Below, in pieces: positions 1-9,722 of a DNA stretch of 64,000 nt. A program made the translations under genes and the position numbers. The stretch comes from CAYJLF01 sp964371055. GTDB lineage: Bacteria > Eisenbacteria > RBG-16-71-46 > CAIMUX01. The notes beneath the pieces are model-generated. The model ran no database searches and had not been told where the DNA came from. It was given only the letters and a program-made list of their open reading frames with translations. Where the stretch lies: positions 79,332-143,331 of the forward strand of contig CAYJLF010000017.1 in the NCBI GenBank assembly GCA_964371055.1, given 5' to 3'. The stretch's first letter is position 1, and the number at the start of each line of letters is the position of its first letter.

Positions 1-2800
1 CAGCCTTGGCCGCGCGGGCCGCCCCGGCGAAGTCTCCGGCATGGACCACCGACAGCCGCGCCGGATCGAGGTGCTTCTTCACCGCCGCATGGATCTCGGC
101 CGGGGTCAAAGCCGCCACCCGCGCTTCCAGCGCTTCATCCCAGCGGAGGTCGCGCCCTTCGTAGGCGCGGGTCGCCAGCGTGCCGGCCAACTCGCGCTCG
201 CCCGATCGTGACATCGCCTGTTGCTGCAGCCAGCCCGACCTGGCCGCGGCGACCTCTTCGTCGGCGAAGCCGTCAGCCACGACGCGGGCAATCTCCTCCC
301 GCAACGCGCGATCGATCCCGTCGAGATTCTGCGGAGCGTAGATGGCGAAGGCCCCGAAGCCCGCGACGGGGTCGAAGGCGTTGGCCTGGAAGTACGACCC
401 GATGCCGTAGCTGAAGCCTTCCTTCTGCCGGATGCGGGTCGCGAGTCGCGAGTTGAGGAATCCTCCGCCGGTCATGAAGTTCGCCAGGACCAGGGCCGGA
501 TAGTCGGGGTCGTCGTTGCGCAGATTGATCCGTAACCCGGCGCTCAACACCGCACTCTCCTTGTCCGGGGTCTCGATCCGCTCCGTGAGGGCGGGGAGAT
601 CCCGGTACGCACTGACCAGGCGCTGGTGCGGCCGCGCGCTCTTCCAGTCGCCGAGAAGCTCTCTGACCAGCGCCTCCACCTGCGCCGGGTCGAAGTCGCC
701 GACGATCGCCAACTCTCCCGCGGAGGCACCGTAGAAGTCGCGGTGGAAGGCCGCCACCTGCTCTACGGTCACGTTCCGGAGCCCCTCGATCTCCTCGTCC
801 GGCGTGGCGACATAGCGCGGATCGTCTTTCGGCCAGGGGTTCAGGTGCCGCTGGAGGCGATTGCCGGCGAGCGTGCGCGGATCGCTCCGGCCTTCCTCGA
901 CGTCGCGAAGCTGCGCCTCCTGAAGCAGGGTGAACTCGTCCGCCGGGAACGAAGGCTCGCGCAGGATCTCGGCCAGGAGGCGGAGGTAGTCGGCCAGGTG
1001 CTCGGATCCGACTTCTCCGCCGCCGCGCAGCTCGGTCGCGCTCGCCACGCCGCCGCCCCAGCGACCGCCTCCTCCGCCGAGGTTCAGGCGTGCTTTCATC
1101 GCGTCGAGGGCGTCCTGGATCTCCTGGCGGCTGCGTTTCGCGGTGCCGCGCATCAGCATGTTGCCAGCGAGCCGGCCGACGTACGCCTGGTTCTGGAGCG
1201 AGCTCTCGTCGCCGAAGTGGAGATCGACCGTGACCGCGACCGTCCCCCCGCGCGACTTCTTCGGCAGCAGGACGACCTCGAGGCCACAGGGGAGGGTCTG
1301 GCGGAGCAGGCGGGACTCGATGTTCGCCGGCGCCGGGTCGAACTCCTCGCCCTCGGCCAGCGCCGCACCGCCCGTGTACCCCTCTACCATGGCGGCGATC
1401 TCCGGCGTGGGCGGCACCGGGGCGCGCGCGGGTTGGTCGGTGGGAATGAAGATGCCGGTCGTGCGGTTGTGGTCGACGAGGAAGGCCACTGCGACGCGCT
1501 GCACGTCCTCCGGCGTCACTTCGCGCAGCCGGTCGCGGTGCAGGAAGAGCAATCTCCAGTCCCCCATGGCGGCCCACTCGCTCAGCCCGATGGCGGCGCG
1601 CGGGCTGTTGCGCATGGAGAGCTCCCAATCCTTCAGGAGAGACTGGCGGGCGCGCTCCGTCTCCTCGGCCGTGGGCGGGGCTGCGGCCATCCCCTGGGCG
1701 ACGAGGATCATCTCGTCCCGCACCCGCTCGATCGGGGCGTCCTGGCGCATCTCGGCCGTGAACATGAGCAGGCCCGGATCGTGGAACTGCATCGGCCAGG
1801 CGCTGACGGAGGTGGTGAGTCGCGTCTCGACGAGTGCCTTGTAGAGGCGGCCGGAGGGGCTATCGCCGAGGATCTGTCCGAGGACCTCGACGGCGGCGAA
1901 GTCGGGGTGAGATCCCGCCGGGATGTGGTAGGCCAGTTTGACGATCTGCGCGTCGCCCACGCGGCGCAGCGTGACCGTGCGCTCGCCGTCCTGCGCCGGC
2001 TCTTCCGTGTAGGTGACCGGAAGGGTGCGGTCGGGGCGCGGGATCGCTACGAACTTCTCGGCGACGAGTGCCAGGGTGCGATCGCGGTCGAACTTGCCCG
2101 CGACGACCAGGACCGCGTTGTCCGGCTGGTACCAGGTGCGGTAGAAGGCCTGCAGCCGCTCGATCGGCACGCGCTCGATGTCCGCGCGACAGCCGATCGT
2201 GCTGTTCCCGTAGTTGTGCCAGAGGTACGCCGTCGAAACGACGCGCTCCTCCAGCACCCCGCCGGGGTTGTTCTCCCCCTGTTCGAACTCGTTGCGGACG
2301 ACCGACATCTCCGAGTCGAGGTCCTTCTTCGCGATGAAGCTGTTTACCATCCGGTCGGCCTCGAGGTCGAGGGCCCACTCGAGGTTCTCGTCGGTGGCGG
2401 AGAAGGTCTCGTAGTAGTTCGTCCGGTCGTACCAGGTGGAGCCGTTGGGGCGGGCGCCATGGGCGGTCAGCTCCGCGGGGATGTTCGGGTGCCGGGTGGA
2501 GCCCTTGAAGAGGAGATGCTCGAGCAGGTGGGCCATCCCCGTCTCACCGTAGTTCTCGTGACGCGATCCGACGAGGTAGGTGATGTTCACCGTCGTGGTC
2601 TGTTTCGACGGATCGGGGAAGAGGAGGATCTTCAGGCCGTTCGAGGTGAGAAGATACTCGTCGATCCCCTCGACCGAGGCGCGGTGTTCGATCCCGGCCG
2701 GCGGAGGTGTCTGACCGGCGTGTGTGCCGCTGGTCAACACGGCGGCGGCGGCGAGAACCACGAGGAGAACGAACGGGCGGGACAGGCGACGGACGAGCAT
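1..2800 (-). CDS. M16 family zinc metallopeptidase, C-terminus cut by window edge
   Basis: The reading frame stays open from an ATG at 2800 to the left edge, giving about 933 codons with no stop seen. The N-terminus is a signal peptide rich in Leu, Val and Ala. Around residues 75-80 it has HLLEH, the HxxEH zinc motif of the insulinase/pitrilysin (M16) family, preceded by GSRHE and followed by FKGS, as in bacterial periplasmic M16B proteases. The length fits two tandem M16 domains, so little should be missing. Such enzymes degrade peptides inside a clamshell of two half-domains. A GGGGG stretch 6-10 bases upstream can serve as ribosome-binding site. Family assignment is firm; the substrate is unknown. 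Confidence 0.9.
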   Translation of the reverse strand, partial: MLVRRLSRPFVLLVVLAAAAVLTSGTHAGQTPPPAGIEHRASVEGIDEYLLTSNGLKILLFPDPSKQTTTVNITYLVGSRHENYGETGMAHLLEHLLFKGSTRHPNIPAELTAHGARPNGSTWYDRTNYYETFSATDENLEWALDLEADRMVNSFIAKKDLDSEMSVVRNEFEQGENNPGGVLEERVVSTAYLWHNYGNSTIGCRADIERVPIERLQAFYRTWYQPDNAVLVVAGKFDRDRTLALVAEKFVAIPRPDRTLPVTYTEEPAQDGERTVTLRRVGDAQIVKLAYHIPAGSHPDFAAVEVLGQILGDSPSGRLYKALVETRLTTSVSAWPMQFHDPGLLMFTAEMRQDAPIERVRDEMILVAQGMAAAPPTAEETERARQSLLKDWELSMRNSPRAAIGLSEWAAMGDWRLLFLHRDRLREVTPEDVQRVAVAFLVDHNRTTGIFIPTDQPARAPVPPTPEIAAMVEGYTGGAALAEGEEFDPAPANIESRLLRQTLPCGLEVVLLPKKSRGGTVAVTVDLHFGDESSLQNQAYVGRLAGNMLMRGTAKRSRQEIQDALDAMKARLNLGGGGGRWGGGVASATELRGGGEVGSEHLADYLRLLAEILREPSFPADEFTLLQEAQLRDVEEGRSDPRTLAGNRLQRHLNPWPKDDPRYVATPDEEIEGLRNVTVEQVAAFHRDFYGASAGELAIVGDFDPAQVEALVRELLGDWKSARPHQRLVSAYRDLPALTERIETPDKESAVLSAGLRINLRNDDPDYPALVLANFMTGGGFLNSRLATRIRQKEGFSYGIGSYFQANAFDPVAGFGAFAIYAPQNLDGIDRALREEIARVVADGFADEEVAAARSGWLQQQAMSRSGERELAGTLATRAYEGRDLRWDEALEARVAALTPAEIHAAVKKHLDPARLSVVHAGDFAGAARAAKA

Positions 2801-2931
2801 CGGGCACCCCCTGCTGCGGCGGTCTTGAGGTCATGGCGGGCAACCCGGAACAGTATCGGTCCCGGCCGAGGGGCGCAATCAAATGGAGTTTGTTGCGCCG
2901 GGGAGGCGCGGTGGCGTGGGGTCGAGGCTGT

Positions 2932-4164
2932 CTACCTCCCGTCCGCTCCCTCCTCCGTCAGCGCGTGCCACGCGAACCGGAAGGCATGCCGCACCGAAGG
3001 CATCGAGGATTCGGCAGGCGTCATCGGCGCAGCCTGCACCGGTGCTGCACCTGTCTGCACACCGGCCGTGGGGGCATTCGCGGAAGTCAGCCCGGGCGGC
3101 GGTGTCTCTTCGACGAACTCCACCCATGTCGTGGCCGGGTGCTGGCGGTAGGTGAAGAGCACGGGGCGGCCGCTCCAGCGTGTGAGCCAGCGACCCTCGG
3201 GGTCGGCGTGTCGCGCGATCAGCGCCAGGGGATAGACGGTGGCCGCAGGAGGCTCGCCGAGGATGACACACGGCGCTTTCAGCGGTAGTTCGCGCGTATC
3301 GGGCAGCGGCGCGGCGGGGAAGCGGAGCAGGTCGTTGCCGAAATAGCTGGTGTAGGGCTCGCGCTTGTACGCCGCCTTGCGTTCGGGCGCGCGCGCCGGG
3401 ACGGTCGTCTGCGGATACCGCTCCTTCCACTCCGACCACCACACGAGTTGGCAGGGCACGACGGTCAGGGCGGCCTCTTCCGCCGCGGCCGGGCCGCTCA
3501 TCGGCAGGCCGGTGAGTTGCTGCCACAGCGAGGAGCGGCCGGCCGGCGCGTCGCGGTCGTAGAGCAGGGGATTGGAGTCGTGAAGGAGACCGCTGTGGCC
3601 GAGGAGGAGTTCTGTTGACTCGGTGTTGGACGGGTTCAGTGAATCGACACCCGACGGGGCTGCTGCCCCGTCTCCCGAACCATACGGCCGGGCCCTCGTT
3701 AGAATCCTTCGTTCATACACCACCGCCGCATCGCACAGCGGGCTGTAGGTCACTGCAATCGGCACGCCGCCGAGCGTGTCGTTGATCACCTCGTGCCAGT
3801 TGAGAGCGATGAGAGGGTAGGCGCGCTCACATCCGTGGAGGCGCACTCCGATCACGCGGTCTCCGCTGACGAGGTACTTCGCGCGCCCCTCGCCGGAGAG
3901 AGAGTCGACCACGGCGCGCGTCCAGATCGGAGGAAAGTCCAGGACCGGGATGCCGTCGCGCGCAACGCCACTGCCGACGAGTCGCGTCAGGTCGCCGGAG
4001 AAGTTCGAGAGATCGAATCCATAGGTGTGGGGATGGAGGCCGTCACCGACCGCGCCGCGGCCGCGCGACTGGATCATCGCGCCGATCCGCCAGAGAAAGA
4101 CCAGCGAGATCAGGATCACCGCGCCGGCCAGGATCCAGCCAAGCGGACTGCGGGTCGTCTGCAT
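2932..4164 (-). CDS. DUF3179 domain membrane-anchored protein
   Basis: The protein has about 410 residues. One N-terminal transmembrane helix (residues 8-28) is followed by a large extracytoplasmic domain. The run LNWHEVINDT, then PIAVTYSPLCDAAVVY, is the hallmark of DUF3179, whose biochemical role is not established. I chose the ATG at 4164 because it has a GAGGG ribosome-binding site and starts just before the membrane helix; an in-frame ATG at 4221 is also open. It lies downstream of cyoE on the same strand and overlaps the end of that gene by 122 bases in another frame, so the two are probably co-transcribed. Similar proteins often sit near respiratory genes, which would fit, but no function can be assigned. 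Confidence 0.8.
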   Translation of the reverse strand: MQTTRSPLGWILAGAVILISLVFLWRIGAMIQSRGRGAVGDGLHPHTYGFDLSNFSGDLTRLVGSGVARDGIPVLDFPPIWTRAVVDSLSGEGRAKYLVSGDRVIGVRLHGCERAYPLIALNWHEVINDTLGGVPIAVTYSPLCDAAVVYERRILTRARPYGSGDGAAAPSGVDSLNPSNTESTELLLGHSGLLHDSNPLLYDRDAPAGRSSLWQQLTGLPMSGPAAAEEAALTVVPCQLVWWSEWKERYPQTTVPARAPERKAAYKREPYTSYFGNDLLRFPAAPLPDTRELPLKAPCVILGEPPAATVYPLALIARHADPEGRWLTRWSGRPVLFTYRQHPATTWVEFVEETPPPGLTSANAPTAGVQTGAAPVQAAPMTPAESSMPSVRHAFRFAWHALTEEGADGR

Positions 4165-5146
4165 TCTCGGAACCCTCCCCTGGACCGCGGGGAGTGTTGA
4201 CGGCCGGGCCGCGCGGGTCAAGTGTCGCGGCAGCGGGCGAGCGCGACGGGCCGGGATCGAGGACGAGCAGGCCGAGGAGCAGCGGCAGGTAGACGATGCT
4301 GGCGATGAAGAGGCGCTTCGCCTCGAGGTTCGACCGCGTGCGGTTGAGGCGCAGGCCGAGCAGGAAGAAAGCGGCTCCCAGCGCGAGTGCGCCGGCGAGG
4401 TAGACCGGTCCGCCCATCCCGGCCAGGAACAGCACCGCTGTCAGCGGAACGAGGATCGCGGCGTAGACGACCGCCAGTCCGCTCGTCGTGCGTCCGGTCG
4501 GGTCGACCGCCGGGAGCATGCGGAACCCGCCCCGCGCGTAGTCGTCCCGGTAGAGCCAGGCCAGCGCGAGAAAGTGAGGGATCTGCCAGGTGAAGAGGAA
4601 CATCGCCAGCACCCAGGCGCCAAAGCCGATTTCGCCCGTCGCCCCGCTCCATCCCATCATCGGCGGGATCGCGCCGCAGATCGCCCCGGCCAGGGTGCAG
4701 AAGGGAGTGCGGCGCTTGAGCGGCGTGTAGACCAGGACGTAGAAGAGGATGACGAAGGCGCCGAGCGCGGCGGTCAGCGCGTTGACGAGGAGGCCGAGGA
4801 TCGACACGCCGAGGACGGACGAAGCGATCGCGACCCCGAACGCGTGCGGTCGTGTCAGGATCCCGGCCGGGATCGGGCGACGCCGCGTCCGCTCCATCCG
4901 GGCATCGCACGAGACTTCCCACCACTGGTTCAGGCTGTTTGCCCCGGCCGCTGCCAACCCGGTTCCGAGGAGCGTCCAGATGAAGAGGAGCAGATCGAAT
5001 CCGTTGCGCGGCGCGACCGCGAACCCGATGGCGGTCGTGACGAGGACGAGCGCGGTCAGCCTCGCCTTGGAGAGCTCGAGGTAGGGGTGCATCGGCCGGC
5101 GCGGACGATCGAGCGTGGTCGCCGGATCTGTCTTCTGGGAACGCAT
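4043..5146 (-). CDS. cyoE: Protoheme IX farnesyltransferase (heme O synthase)
   Basis: This is a UbiA-superfamily prenyltransferase that farnesylates heme B to heme O for heme-copper oxidases. The polytopic membrane protein contains the first Asp-rich-type motif as NQWWEVSCDARMERT with RRRP after it (Glu replaces the usual first Asp) and the second as YRDDYARGG, both typical of CyoE/CtaB. The ATG at 5146 is used; an alternative at 5092 starts at MHPYLELSKARL, closer to the usual family start. The family is normally about 290-310 residues. Here the frame continues to 367 residues, and its last ~40 codons overlap the membrane segment of the next gene, so the natural C-terminus may be shorter or a frameshift may be present. 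Heme A synthase lies divergently 1.2 kb away. Confidence 0.9.
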   Translation of the reverse strand: MRSQKTDPATTLDRPRRPMHPYLELSKARLTALVLVTTAIGFAVAPRNGFDLLLFIWTLLGTGLAAAGANSLNQWWEVSCDARMERTRRRPIPAGILTRPHAFGVAIASSVLGVSILGLLVNALTAALGAFVILFYVLVYTPLKRRTPFCTLAGAICGAIPPMMGWSGATGEIGFGAWVLAMFLFTWQIPHFLALAWLYRDDYARGGFRMLPAVDPTGRTTSGLAVVYAAILVPLTAVLFLAGMGGPVYLAGALALGAAFFLLGLRLNRTRSNLEAKRLFIASIVYLPLLLGLLVLDPGPSRSPAAATLDPRGPAVNTPRGPGEGSENADDPQSAWLDPGRRGDPDLAGLSLADRRDDPVARPRRGR

Positions 5147-5319
5147 CTTTGTTGGATGCGCCGGCGAGTCCCCTCGGTCGTGACCGGCGTCCGTGGATCT
5201 TACCCGATTCCGCGGATGACCGGCACCGCGCAGTTGGGGTGGCGGCGGGAATCGGCCCGCGCTACGATCCCGACCTTCACGCCGGGACAGGTGTCCCGGC
5301 CGGTTCGGGAGGTTGCACC

Positions 5320-6315
5320 ATGAAGATGTCCATGCCGGTGGGATCGGCTCTCCCGATCCGTGCCGTGACCCTGTCCCTGGTCCTCGCCACGGTGGGATGC
5401 ACGTCCGCGCTTCCCCCGCCTCCCGGGACGGCGCCTCCTCTCGTCGAGACCGTGGATCTCGCGGACCGCTGGGGGCGTTCCCCGGCCGATTCGATGCCTC
5501 CACGCGCGCCAGGCGCGTCCACACCGGCCCGCCTGACCGAGATCAAGCACCGACTGATCGGGGAAAACAGCGGGATCGCCTGGCTGGGCGGCGCCTTCTT
5601 CGTCCACAACGACTCGGGGGACGCGGCGACCGTCTACCGCAGTCCGGCGCTCGACTTTGCCGCCGCCGAGATTTTACCCCTCCCCGGTGCCCGGGCCCGC
5701 GACTGGGAAGACATCACGGTGCTCGAGGGCGACTTGCTGGTGGGCGACATCGGCGACAATCGGCGGCAGCGATCCGATCTGATGCTCTACCGCGCCCGTT
5801 ACCGGTCCGCCTTCGAGACCGGCCGGTCGCAGGGGCGGCTCGAGCTCGTGGCCGCGTATCCGGTTCGCTATCCCGATGGACCGCACGATGCCGAGGGGCT
5901 GGCCGTGGTTGATGGCCTCGTCCACATCATCACCAAAAACCGCGGAGAAGGGTTCACCGGAGTCTACCGTTTCGATCGGCTGGTCGATCGCGCCGACCTG
6001 CGCCCCGGAGAGGCGAACGTGCCGCGGAAGGTCGGGACCCTGGAACTGCGGGAGGATGAGCAGGTCACCGCGGCCGACTTCGATCCGCGGAGCCGGCAGT
6101 TCGTCATCCTGACCTATCACCGCGTGCTCTCCTGGCCCGCGGCGAGGCTCGAGGGCCCGCCCGCGCTGGGCCTGGAGATCGCCCTCAAGCAGTGCGAGGC
6201 GGTCTGCGTAGAGGGCGATCGCCTCGTCATCACGAACGAGAACCGTGAGGTTTACGTGATCGAGGACTTTGTCCGTGCGCTGCCGCCGATCACGGCCGAA
6301 GGGGGGACGCAGTGA
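5320..6315 (+). CDS. Putative lipoprotein, beta-propeller-like, unknown function
   Basis: The protein has 331 residues with a signal peptide and a lipobox ending LATVGC, so it is probably a lipoprotein. The body contains DWEDI followed by LLVGDIGDNRRQR, a pattern found in uncharacterised beta-propeller proteins related to phytase-like and SMP-30-like folds. No enzyme can be named. The ATG at 5320 directly precedes the signal peptide and was chosen over an upstream ATG at 5149. The stop overlaps the start of the heme A synthase gene (GTGA), so the two are translationally coupled. This coupling suggests, but does not show, a link to the respiratory chain. Confidence 0.75.
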   Translation: MKMSMPVGSALPIRAVTLSLVLATVGCTSALPPPPGTAPPLVETVDLADRWGRSPADSMPPRAPGASTPARLTEIKHRLIGENSGIAWLGGAFFVHNDSGDAATVYRSPALDFAAAEILPLPGARARDWEDITVLEGDLLVGDIGDNRRQRSDLMLYRARYRSAFETGRSQGRLELVAAYPVRYPDGPHDAEGLAVVDGLVHIITKNRGEGFTGVYRFDRLVDRADLRPGEANVPRKVGTLELREDEQVTAADFDPRSRQFVILTYHRVLSWPAARLEGPPALGLEIALKQCEAVCVEGDRLVITNENREVYVIEDFVRALPPITAEGGTQ

Positions 6316-7724
6316 AGACACCGGCGCTGACGGGGGAGTCGATCCAGTCCGGTACGTCTCGCGGGGGTGCTCGCACCGGCGCGTCGCCGGCAATCGAAGC
6401 GGCGGCGCGGCCCGATCGCGATCGCGCGTGGCTCCCGGCGCTGGCGTTCGGCGTCGCCTCCACGATGTGGGCGATCGGCTACATCTTTCGCCTTCCGCCG
6501 GCGTGGATGCCCGCACCGCTGCTGGTGGCGCTCCTCATCGCCTGTGTCGCGGCGGGCGGGTATGCCGCGGGACGCTACACCGGCGCGGGCGTGCGGGGCG
6601 GGATCGCAGTCGGCCTCCTCTCCTCGCTCCTCAATCTCCTGATCCTCGGCAGCCTGATCGGCGACGGTGCCTCCGGCAGCGGGATTCCTCCGGCCGTGAT
6701 CTGGCTGCCCGCGACCTTCCTCGTCGGCGGGCTTCTGGGGGCGGGAGGCGCTCTTCTCGGTGTCCGAAGACGGTCGCGCGAGGTCGGGTCATCGCCGCTG
6801 TTCATCGACTGGACTGCGGTGTTCGCCCTCGTGGCGGCGGGAGCGACCTACTGCCTGCTCGTCATCGGCGGACTGGTCACCAGCCGGGAAGCGGGACTCG
6901 ACGTGCCCGACTGGCCGGGGAGTTTCGGCTACGCGATGTTCCTCTACCCGTTCTCACGGATGTCGGGCGGGATCTACTACGAGCACAGCCACCGCCTCTT
7001 CGGCTCGCTGGTCGGGTTGACCACGCTGGTGCTGGCCATCCACCTCCAGCGCGCCGATCGACGTCCCTGGGTGCGGCGCGCGGCGCTGATCGCGCTGGCG
7101 CTCGTCATCGTGCAGGGCTTGCTGGGAGGCTTCCGGGTCACCACGGCTGAGATCCAGGCCGACGCCGGCCGTGTCGTGGCTTACAGCGAGACCGCGCGCA
7201 GCCTCGTCCTGCGCGTCGTGCACGGAGTGACGGGGCAGCTCTTCTTCGCGATGATGGTCGCGCTGGCCGCCGTCACGGCGGGTCGCTGGAAGTCGTCCCA
7301 TCGCCCGACCGTGGCGCCGTCCGCCGCCACCGATCACGGCCTGACGATCCTCTTCATGGTCTCCCTCATGGTGCAGCTGATCCTCGGCGCGCTGCTCCGG
7401 CATCTCTCGAAGGGACTCTTCATTCACATCGGAATGGCGACGGTCGTGCTCGTGATCGGAATCCTCGTCGGTGCCAGGGCCGCCGGCCTGCCGCACGGAC
7501 AGCCGATCCTGGCGCGGCTGGGGCGGTCGATCCTCTGGGCCGTGAGCCTCCAGATCGTCTTGGGCGTGGCCGCGCTGGCCGTGACCTTCAGCGCCGGCGG
7601 CCGCGTGCCCCCTCCGATCTCGGAGACGATCGTCACGACCGCGCATCAGGCGCTGGGCGCCGGGCTGCTCGGGGCGGCGGTGCTCCTGGCGGCGTGGAGC
7701 CGGAGACTGCTCGCGACGCGGTGA
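6312..7724 (+). CDS. ctaA: Heme A synthase, COX15/CtaA family, with N-terminal membrane extension
   Basis: It converts heme O to heme A for cytochrome oxidase. The 470-residue integral membrane protein has the family motifs GGLVTSREAGLDVPDWPGSFG, EHSHRLFG, VVHGVTGQ, LFIHIGMA and TTAHQALGA; the four His residues in the last four segments are the expected heme ligands. The first ~150 residues add about four extra membrane helices not present in the core family. Translation starts at a GTG that overlaps the previous stop. With cyoE transcribed away from this pair, the locus supplies both heme O and heme A; no oxidase structural genes are in the window. Confidence 0.9.
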   Translation: MKTPALTGESIQSGTSRGGARTGASPAIEAAARPDRDRAWLPALAFGVASTMWAIGYIFRLPPAWMPAPLLVALLIACVAAGGYAAGRYTGAGVRGGIAVGLLSSLLNLLILGSLIGDGASGSGIPPAVIWLPATFLVGGLLGAGGALLGVRRRSREVGSSPLFIDWTAVFALVAAGATYCLLVIGGLVTSREAGLDVPDWPGSFGYAMFLYPFSRMSGGIYYEHSHRLFGSLVGLTTLVLAIHLQRADRRPWVRRAALIALALVIVQGLLGGFRVTTAEIQADAGRVVAYSETARSLVLRVVHGVTGQLFFAMMVALAAVTAGRWKSSHRPTVAPSAATDHGLTILFMVSLMVQLILGALLRHLSKGLFIHIGMATVVLVIGILVGARAAGLPHGQPILARLGRSILWAVSLQIVLGVAALAVTFSAGGRVPPPISETIVTTAHQALGAGLLGAAVLLAAWSRRLLATR

Positions 7725-7874
7725 TGTGAGTTGCGTGCTGGGAACCGATGGAGGGGAGTCGGGACAGGCGGACGAGGCAGGTGGAGTCGATGACGGGCGC
7801 GGGGCGTCGGAACCCCGCCGGCTGCAACTCGCGGGTTTGCCTCAGCGTAGGGGCGCGGCGACAGGGGGGACAAG

Positions 7875-8135
7875 ATGGTCAAGACGCTCAAGGCACTCAA
7901 GTTTCTCTTCGTTGGGCCGCTGATCCTGGTGCTTCTCGTCATCATCAACTGGCTTACCTCGCCGGGAGACTGGTGGGTCAAGTGGGCAGCCCTCGGGATC
8001 GGGATTGCCTGGTTCATCAGCCTGATGCGGGTCCTGCGCGCCCTCATCCTGGTGGGCGGACTGGCGGCGGTCGGCGCGTGGCTCATGCGTCGGAACGACC
8101 GCGCGGGAGGCCCGCCCCCGCCACCGCGGCCTTGA
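7875..8135 (+). CDS. Small membrane protein, unknown
   Basis: An 86-residue protein with two or three hydrophobic segments (about residues 10-27, 36-52 and 56-72) separated by a short loop, and a proline-rich tail PPPPPRP. A GGGGGG run lies just before the ATG. I do not recognise the family. It follows ctaA by 150 bases on the same strand. Confidence 0.65.
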   Translation: MVKTLKALKFLFVGPLILVLLVIINWLTSPGDWWVKWAALGIGIAWFISLMRVLRALILVGGLAAVGAWLMRRNDRAGGPPPPPRP

Positions 8136-8140
8136 CCTGA

Positions 8141-8174
8141 TCGGCCCGGTTCGCAAGGTGGCGCGCCCGGGCCG
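8141..8174. terminator. Candidate bidirectional terminator hairpin
   Basis: The 8-base arms CGGCCCGG (8141-8148) and CCGGGCCG (8167-8174) are perfectly complementary and lie in the short gap between two convergent genes. There is no T-run, so the assignment rests on position and stem strength. Confidence 0.35.
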
Positions 8175-8180
8175 GTCGAC

Positions 8181-9722
8181 TTACCGGATGACGACGATGC
8201 GGATCCTCTTGTCACCCGAACCGGTTCCGGCGTGCGCGAAGTAGCTTCCCGCCGGGACCGGATGCCCGTCGGTGTCGCACAGATCCCACTTCGCGCGCTC
8301 CACGGGTTCTCCGTCCGTTCCACCGTGCCAACCCACGATGCGGCGACGCACGACGCGGCCCTTTAGATCGACAATGACCAGTTCCGCGCCCTCGCCGACA
8401 TCCTCACGGTTCCAGCGGAAGGAGATCGGGCCTGCGGTGGGGTTGGGGAAAGCACGGAGGGCTGGGCGGCCGTCGCCGGCGGTTGCGCCGGGACGGGACG
8501 GGCCGGTCGGTCCATCCGGCTCGGGTACGGCCTCTGGAGCGAGGGTCCGCTTCAGCACGATGCGCGTCCCGCCTCCGACGGTCTCCTCGATCCAGGTGAA
8601 GCTCGGCGCGGCCCCGGCCTCGAGGGGGGAGGCGATCCTGGTCCAGGTGCCGGTGCGGCCGCCGAAGAATCCCAGCGGTGAATCGTGCCAGGTTCCCTCG
8701 ACGCGCGACTTCCAGAAGATCACGGTGTAGAGCGGGGGGCCTCCCGCCTGGCGGAACTCCTGCTGCCAGAACGCGTGCATGGCGCTCGACGGATCCGCGG
8801 CGAGGGAGCAATAGCAGGGTTTGTTCAACTCCTCGAGATCGATCGTCAGGTCCTGCAGATAGGTCCAGCCCGATTCCGTCTCCTCCACGTAGTAGAGGTG
8901 ATTGCATTCACAGCCGCCGCTCAGGCCGATGCCGAGCGCCGCATGGCGTCCGTCGGGGTATCGAGCCACGCGATACTCCTCCGCGATGGCGCCACCAGCC
9001 ACCATGACCGGAGCGGACCACATGCTTCCGTCGTGTTGCCGGTAGTGAAGCTGATGTTCGCCCGGATACGGGCAGCGCAGATAGTAGACGCGCGGGCGGG
9101 GGATGCCGGCGACCAGCTTCGGTTCGACCTGCGCGTGATTGCCGAAGGTCGTGTTGCCATCGATGCAGACGACCTCCGGTGCCGACCAGGCGCTCGCATC
9201 GCGCCGGGCGTAGAGAATGCGCGAGCCCTCCTCCCAGGCCAGGTGCAGGTCCCCTCCCGGCAACGAACCGAAGTCGGGTCTCGCCGTGGGATAGCCGGTA
9301 CCACCGCTTAAGAGCTCGACGTCGCCCCATGCGCCGGAGAGATCGCCGGGTCGAACCTGGAGGAAGACCCCGCTCGCCCACGCCAGCCAGACCATGTCGC
9401 CGTGCAGGTGGACGGCGGGCTGAACTCCGGAGCCGTGCAGGACCGCCGGCTGCCAGACGCCGTGGACGAGTGCCCGGGTGAAGACGCGGCTCTGGTCGTC
9501 CTGCCAGCCGACCAGGGTGAAGGTGTCGCCAAGATCGGCGAGGCAGGTGCCCTGCAGTCGTCCCGTGCTCTCCGCGACAGTGTGGTCGAAGTAGACCGAA
9601 GCGCGTGCGGGGGAGTGCGAAGCCAGGAGCGTTCCGAGCAGGGTGGCGAGGGCCGCCGCGCGCATCCCGCGCCGAACGGGGGAGCTCCCGGCCGTCCGGG
9701 TTTGTGGCTTCGTCACCAGCAT
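8181..9722 (-). CDS. Secreted protein with C-terminal FlgD-like sorting domain
   Basis: The protein has 513 residues. A signal peptide (about residues 18-42, ending PARAS) is followed by a region of repeated short strands with Trp and Asp-rich turns (LVGWQDDQSR, LAWASGVFL, LAWEEGSRILYARR), suggesting a beta-propeller of sialidase/exo-alpha type without recognisable catalytic residues. Several Cys residues sit in CECNHLYY and CYCSLAAD. The C-terminus has FPNPTAGPISFRW, VDLKGRVVRRR and PAGSYFAHA, the FlgD-like Ig pattern used for secretion and anchoring in FCB-type bacteria. The ATG at 9722 has an AGAGAG ribosome-binding site. It is convergent with the small membrane protein and divergent from comM. 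Function unknown. Confidence 0.8.
   Translation of the reverse strand: MLVTKPQTRTAGSSPVRRGMRAAALATLLGTLLASHSPARASVYFDHTVAESTGRLQGTCLADLGDTFTLVGWQDDQSRVFTRALVHGVWQPAVLHGSGVQPAVHLHGDMVWLAWASGVFLQVRPGDLSGAWGDVELLSGGTGYPTARPDFGSLPGGDLHLAWEEGSRILYARRDASAWSAPEVVCIDGNTTFGNHAQVEPKLVAGIPRPRVYYLRCPYPGEHQLHYRQHDGSMWSAPVMVAGGAIAEEYRVARYPDGRHAALGIGLSGGCECNHLYYVEETESGWTYLQDLTIDLEELNKPCYCSLAADPSSAMHAFWQQEFRQAGGPPLYTVIFWKSRVEGTWHDSPLGFFGGRTGTWTRIASPLEAGAAPSFTWIEETVGGGTRIVLKRTLAPEAVPEPDGPTGPSRPGATAGDGRPALRAFPNPTAGPISFRWNREDVGEGAELVIVDLKGRVVRRRIVGWHGGTDGEPVERAKWDLCDTDGHPVPAGSYFAHAGTGSGDKRIRIVVIR

Noticed and set aside
626..3151. Long plus-strand open frame of about 840 codons across the M16 gene
   Set aside because: It is the antisense of a clear M16 peptidase, has no family motifs and runs through the gene boundary; GC-rich DNA often gives such shadows.
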